Assembly: GCA_001873375.1 (NCBI GenBank)
Contig: MNZA01000078.1
Coordinates: 1 to 49,062 of the forward strand
Length of the DNA: 49,062 nucleotides
Direction of reading: 5' to 3'
Source of the DNA: Oscillatoriales cyanobacterium CG2_30_44_21
GTDB taxonomy: Bacteria > Cyanobacteriota > Cyanobacteriia > Pseudanabaenales > Pseudanabaenaceae
Shown in pieces: positions 45,875 through 49,062 of this stretch. Below the pieces are notes generated by a model. It did not search any database and was not told where the DNA came from. It saw only the letters and a list, made by a program, of their open reading frames with translations. Each line of letters opens with the position of its first letter. Position 1 is the stretch's first letter. Position numbers and translations under genes: made by a program.

Positions 45875-46678
45875 ATGAGTCGCATTATCGTTGTTACCTC
45901 TGGTAAAGGTGGTGTCGGCAAGACCACATCTTCAGCAAATCTCGGCATGGCGCTGGCGAAACTCGGTCGCAAAGTTGTCTTAGTTGATGCTGACTTTGGT
46001 CTGCGAAATCTTGACCTGCTATTGGGCTTAGAAAATCGTATTGTCTACACGGCTCTCGAAGTAATTGCTAGAGAATGTAAGCTCGATCAAGCTTTGGTTA
46101 AAGATAAGCGTCAGCCGAATTTATCGTTGTTAGCGGCTCCTCAAACTCGCAATAAAACGGTGATAACTGCCGCACATATGAAAGCCCTTGTGGAAGTTTT
46201 GGGCAGATATTTTGACTATGTGCTGATTGATTGCCCTGCGGGAATTGAATCGGGATTTCAAAATGCGATCGCGGGGGCAAAGGAAGCCATTGTGGTCACA
46301 ACCCCTGAAATATCGGCAGTCCGCGATGCTGACCGTGTAGTCGGTTTGCTTGAAGCCAATCGGATTACTGACATTAAGTTGATACTTAATCGGATTCGCC
46401 CAGCTATGGTCAAAAACAACGACATGATGAGCGTTGAAGATGTGCTGGATATTCTGTCAGTTAAACTGATTGGCGTAATTCCTGATGATGAACAGGTGAT
46501 CGTTTCCACCAATAAAGGGGAACCATTGGTGTTGTCAGAAAAACTGTCTCAGGCTGGAATTGCCTATGAAAACGTAGCCAAGCGTCTTGAAGGTAAAGAT
46601 GTTGAGTTTTTACAACTTGAAGCTCCGCCTAAAGGTTTTTTTGCTAAGCTAACAGGCTGGATTACGGGTAACTCTTGA
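45875..46678 (+). CDS. minD: Septum site-determining protein MinD
   Basis: Membrane-associated ParA/MinD ATPase that recruits MinC. 267 residues with the deviant Walker A SGKGGVGKTT (signature Lys11, P-loop Lys16), DADFGLRNLD, LIDCPAGIE and LILNRIRP. The C-terminal amphipathic membrane-targeting helix is FFAKLTGWI. minE starts eight bases after its stop. Confidence 0.98.
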   Translation: MSRIIVVTSGKGGVGKTTSSANLGMALAKLGRKVVLVDADFGLRNLDLLLGLENRIVYTALEVIARECKLDQALVKDKRQPNLSLLAAPQTRNKTVITAAHMKALVEVLGRYFDYVLIDCPAGIESGFQNAIAGAKEAIVVTTPEISAVRDADRVVGLLEANRITDIKLILNRIRPAMVKNNDMMSVEDVLDILSVKLIGVIPDDEQVIVSTNKGEPLVLSEKLSQAGIAYENVAKRLEGKDVEFLQLEAPPKGFFAKLTGWITGNS

Positions 46679-46686
46679 GGTTTGAG

Positions 46687-47418
46687 ATGATTTCCACACT
46701 GCTTGATCGTCTATTTCAGAGAAGTAATGTTCCCAGTGGCACGAAAGTTAGGCAGCGTCTAAAATTTATTCTTGCCCATGATCGCGCGGCGATCGAGCCG
46801 CAGGTTTTTGACAATATGCGCCATGAGATTATGCGCGTGGTGTCACGTTACGTGGAGCTTGACGAAGGCTCATTGGATATTCGCCTTGAGTCGGACAAGC
46901 GGATGACTGCTCTAATCGCTAATTTGCCAATTCGGATGGTGCGGGAGCAGTTGCCTGATCTGATCTCTTTATTTGATGAACCTAGTGATGAGGAGATAGG
47001 TCAGCGCGATTCTTCAGCATTAGAGATGGACTTGTCGGCGGAAGCGGCGCTGGATGCGATCGCTGCTAAGGAAAAAACTGAAGTTATTGGCGAAAAGATT
47101 TCTCAAGTTACCTTAGAAAGTACGGAGACGGTTGAGGAAAGAACTTTAGAAGTCGCTAATAAGCTAAGGACAGTCGCCAATAAGTCTCAAAGCGATCAAG
47201 TTAATCAGCCTAGTACAGTCATCGCTAGCAATCCATCGGAACCTAATCCAGAATTAGTAACTGCACCAGTTGAAGAGGCTGATTTGGTTGACAATAGCTC
47301 ACAGCCAACCGACCCGCCTTGTGACGATACACAAGATCAAGGCGATCAATTAGAGTTGTCCCTTGATATTCCCACCTCGCTGGAAGCTCAAGAAGTCGTA
47401 ATTTATCCTGAGCAGTAG
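46687..47418 (+). CDS. minE: MinE topological specificity factor with a long C-terminal extension
   Basis: Stimulates MinD ATPase and drives Min patterning. From the ATG at 46687 (MISTLLDRLF, membrane-binding helix) it has 243 residues. The conserved part ends near residue 97: TKVRQRLKFILAHDRAAIEP contains the anti-MinCD beta strand/helix, and DIRLESDKRMTALIANLPIR is the dimerisation sheet. About 145 extra residues follow, acidic, Ser/Thr/Glu/Gln-rich and probably disordered. Usual MinE length is about 90-110 residues. A GAGG box overlaps the minD end, nine bases before the ATG. The MinE domain itself looks functional. Confidence 0.93.
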   Translation: MISTLLDRLFQRSNVPSGTKVRQRLKFILAHDRAAIEPQVFDNMRHEIMRVVSRYVELDEGSLDIRLESDKRMTALIANLPIRMVREQLPDLISLFDEPSDEEIGQRDSSALEMDLSAEAALDAIAAKEKTEVIGEKISQVTLESTETVEERTLEVANKLRTVANKSQSDQVNQPSTVIASNPSEPNPELVTAPVEEADLVDNSSQPTDPPCDDTQDQGDQLELSLDIPTSLEAQEVVIYPEQ

Positions 47419-47452
47419 GCAAATCTATCCTTATCCAGTCTTTTTAGGACAC

Positions 47453-47506
47453 AAAACCCAAGGGTGAGTGGCGGCGCGAAGCGCCGTCACTCACCTCTTG
47501 GGTTTT
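47453..47506. repeat. 25-bp hairpin after minE, loop GAA
   Basis: AAAACCCAAG...GGCGC-GAA-GCGCC...CTTGGGTTTT with one bulge and one wobble; probable end of the min operon. A decayed fragment follows near 47527-47555. Confidence 0.85.
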
Positions 47507-47586
47507 ACTCCCTTCCCTGCATAAAATTAGCGGTGCGGTGTTTCGCGCCGCCATTTGTACTTTAGTAATTACCTAGTAAATAGATT

Positions 47587-48816
47587 TTGCAGCGATTTCC
47601 CTTTGACTTTAATGATTTACCGACACCGACCTATCTTGTGGGGGGATGGGTAAGAGATCGCCTTTTACATCGGCAGGGCAAATATCTCGATCTGGATTTT
47701 GTACTGCCTGAAAAGGCGGTTGCCACGGCGCGGGCGATCGCTAGTAAATATAAGGCAGGATTTGTGGTGCTAGATGCGGAGCGTCAGATTGCACGAGTTG
47801 TATTTCCCGACGGCACGGCAGATTTCGCGCAGCAGATGGGTAATAGCTTAGTTGCGGACTTGGGGCGGCGCGACTTTTGTATGAATGCGATCGCGATCGC
47901 ATCTCATCAGTTAGAGCAAACTGCGCCTGAGTTTTTATCTGAACAAAATTGCATTGATCCTTTTGGGGGCATCGATGACTTAAAAGCTCAGCGGATTAGA
48001 ATGGTCAATCCTGAAAATTTGGCTGAAGATCCCCTACGAATATTGCGTGGATATCGCCAGTCGGCACAATTGGGCTTTGAGATAGAAGGTTTAACTCGAC
48101 AGGTGTTAATCAAGCTTGCTCCAAGGCTGAAGTCGGTCGCGGCTGAGCGCGTGCGGACGGAGCTAGGCTATCTGCTTGCTGTTCCTAATAGCAGTAAATG
48201 GATCATGGAAATGATCGGCGATCGTATTTTGGAAAGTTGGCTACCAAGTCAGCACTTGAATTTGCCGCGATTTAGCAAAATCGAAAATGTAATGGCGCGA
48301 TTGTTAATCCAATTTCCTCATTTAGACCTATTTGTTACCAAAAATATCTCAGGCGATCGCCAAGCTCTGGAAGTGATCAAACTAGCGGCTCTAGCGGACA
48401 GCGCCACTACGCTAGAACCCTTGGGTTTAAGTCGCGCTGAGCATCGTTGGCTAGTGGGGATTTTGCGTTATTTACCGCAGTTTATAAAATTATTAGACTG
48501 CGAATCGGCAACGGCTCAATATAAATTTTTTCAAACCACCTTAGAATTTTTTCCTGCGATCGCGGCTTTGGCGATCGCGGAAGGGCAACCTGTAGAGCTA
48601 ATTTATCCTTGGCTACAGCGTTGGCTCGATCCTAACGATGCGATCGCCTATCCAGTGACCCTAGTTACAGGGAATGATTTGCAGAATGAGTTGGGAATTG
48701 CCCCCAGTCCTAAAATTGGTGAATTATTGGAAACTGTAAAGATTGCCCAAGTTGAAGGCAAAGTCAAAACTAAAGAAGAGGCTCTGTTTCTAGTTGCAGG
48801 ACTTACGCAAAAATAA
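47587..48816 (+). CDS. CCA-adding family nucleotidyltransferase (copy 2)
   Basis: 409 residues of the same class II tRNA nucleotidyltransferase family as 40095. Motif A is YLVGGWVRDRLL with YLDLDFVLPE (acidic pair), motif B GRRDFCMNAIAI, and the EDxxR element is NLAEDPLRILRGYRQ. The start must be the TTG at 47587: an in-frame stop lies two codons before it and the conserved motif begins about 17 residues in, with no ATG between. Its EDPLRILRGYR segment differs clearly from copy 1 (EDPRRLFRVVR). Probably one half of a split CC-adding/A-adding pair. Confidence 0.88.
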   Translation: MQRFPFDFNDLPTPTYLVGGWVRDRLLHRQGKYLDLDFVLPEKAVATARAIASKYKAGFVVLDAERQIARVVFPDGTADFAQQMGNSLVADLGRRDFCMNAIAIASHQLEQTAPEFLSEQNCIDPFGGIDDLKAQRIRMVNPENLAEDPLRILRGYRQSAQLGFEIEGLTRQVLIKLAPRLKSVAAERVRTELGYLLAVPNSSKWIMEMIGDRILESWLPSQHLNLPRFSKIENVMARLLIQFPHLDLFVTKNISGDRQALEVIKLAALADSATTLEPLGLSRAEHRWLVGILRYLPQFIKLLDCESATAQYKFFQTTLEFFPAIAALAIAEGQPVELIYPWLQRWLDPNDAIAYPVTLVTGNDLQNELGIAPSPKIGELLETVKIAQVEGKVKTKEEALFLVAGLTQK

Positions 48817-48843
48817 CTTAAAAGCCGCAAAGCATTGTAATAC

Positions 48844-48879
48844 CAATTCACAAAAGTGTAGTCACACTTTTGTGAATTG
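48844..48879. repeat. 16-bp hairpin, loop AGTC; near-identical copy of 3906-3953
   Basis: CAATTCACAAAAGTGT-AGTC-ACACTTTTGTGAATTG, preceded by GCCGCAAAGCATTGTA, a decayed TACAG-element end. Confidence 0.9.
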
Positions 48880-48904
48880 AAAACCAAATCCAATAAGGGT
48901 TCTT

Positions 48905-48937
48905 AAATAAAGAAATGGCGTAGCCATTTCTTTATTT
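48905..48937. repeat. 15-bp hairpin, loop GTA
   Basis: AAATAAAGAAATGGC-GTA-GCCATTTCTTTATTT; stem shared with 37816 and 9025, loop different in each. Confidence 0.9.
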
Positions 48938-48940
48938 GGT

Positions 48941-48968
48941 GTAAGGGCAATTCATGAATTGCCCTTAC
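48941..48968. repeat. 28-bp perfect palindrome without loop
   Basis: GTAAGGGCAATTCA followed by its exact reverse complement. Confidence 0.9.
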
Positions 48969-49062
48969 AATGCTTTGCGGCTAAATTAGTCAGAACATAA
49001 AAGCAAACCTTAGATTGCGCGGCAGAGCCGCCTTACCCAATAAATAGCGGTGCGCGGCAAAG

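Larger units (their letters stand above)
48817..49062. other. Terminal intergenic sequence with repeats
   Basis: No gene is seen. It contains hairpins at 48844, 48905 and 48941 and, in the last 50 bases, GCGCGGC and GGTGCGCGGC words that look like hairpin halves running off the window. Confidence 0.5.

Noticed and set aside
1977-48937. CRISPR array
   Set aside because: Repeats are palindromes of differing stem sequence, irregularly spaced over 47 kb, with no spacer pattern and no cas genes.

Overview
The window is cyanobacterial chromosome. Evidence: phycobilisome genes (a linker, a divergent phycobiliprotein, a CpcT/CpeT-type lyase), NDH-1 subunit NdhF, the NblS/Hik33-type sensor kinase, a cyanobacterial minCDE operon, ClpC and ClpS, and many GCGATCGC (HIP1) octamers. 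The modest GC content and the great number of intergenic hairpins suggest a filamentous lineage such as Pseudanabaena; that genus is an inference, not something read directly.

Layout. 1-323: structured sequence resembling the right end and guide-RNA region of an IS200/IS605-type element. 324-5089: pgm, a convergent phycobilisome linker/phycobiliprotein operon, hisC. 5422-13353: membrane-anchored VOC protein, ndhF, clpS, an unknown gene, infB. 13971-17409: lepA (divergent from infB, with an HLR1-like direct repeat before it), a secreted unknown, and an MnmC-like methyltransferase. 17693-21783: translation/export cluster rplS, tRNA-Trp, secE, nusG, rplK, rplA, L10 leader attenuator, rplJ, rplL. 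21931-24517: hisE, class A PBP, a small membrane protein. 24580-29051: five minus-strand genes, transcribed corA, rsmE, yjbQ, yvcK, anti-sigma factor. 29220-34123: a secreted GHL10 protein, S4-domain protein, small membrane protein, radC and a large acidic membrane protein. 34206-37375: NblS and a REC-histidine kinase hybrid. 37951-41438: rpsF, cpcT-like, two hypotheticals, first CCA-adding-family enzyme. 42127-48816: clpC, minC, minD, minE, second CCA-adding-family enzyme.

The gene content is mostly housekeeping: translation (ribosomal proteins, IF-2, LepA, RsmE, MnmC-like, CCA enzymes), proteostasis (ClpC, ClpS), division (Min), wall synthesis (PBP, YvcK) and light harvesting and its control (linker, phycobiliprotein, CpcT, NblS, a possible RpaB site).

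The most unusual signal is in the gaps. About 35 hairpins, with stems of roughly 7 to 28 bp, have unrelated stems but nearly all share the apex GC-NNN-GC with a three-base loop. They sit in convergent, tandem and divergent gaps alike, overlap several stop codons, and one lies inside a coding region. Some are embedded in a second element bounded by TACAG and CTGTA, which also occurs without a hairpin. This looks like a nested family of small non-autonomous palindromic elements; no candidate mobilising enzyme is encoded in the window.
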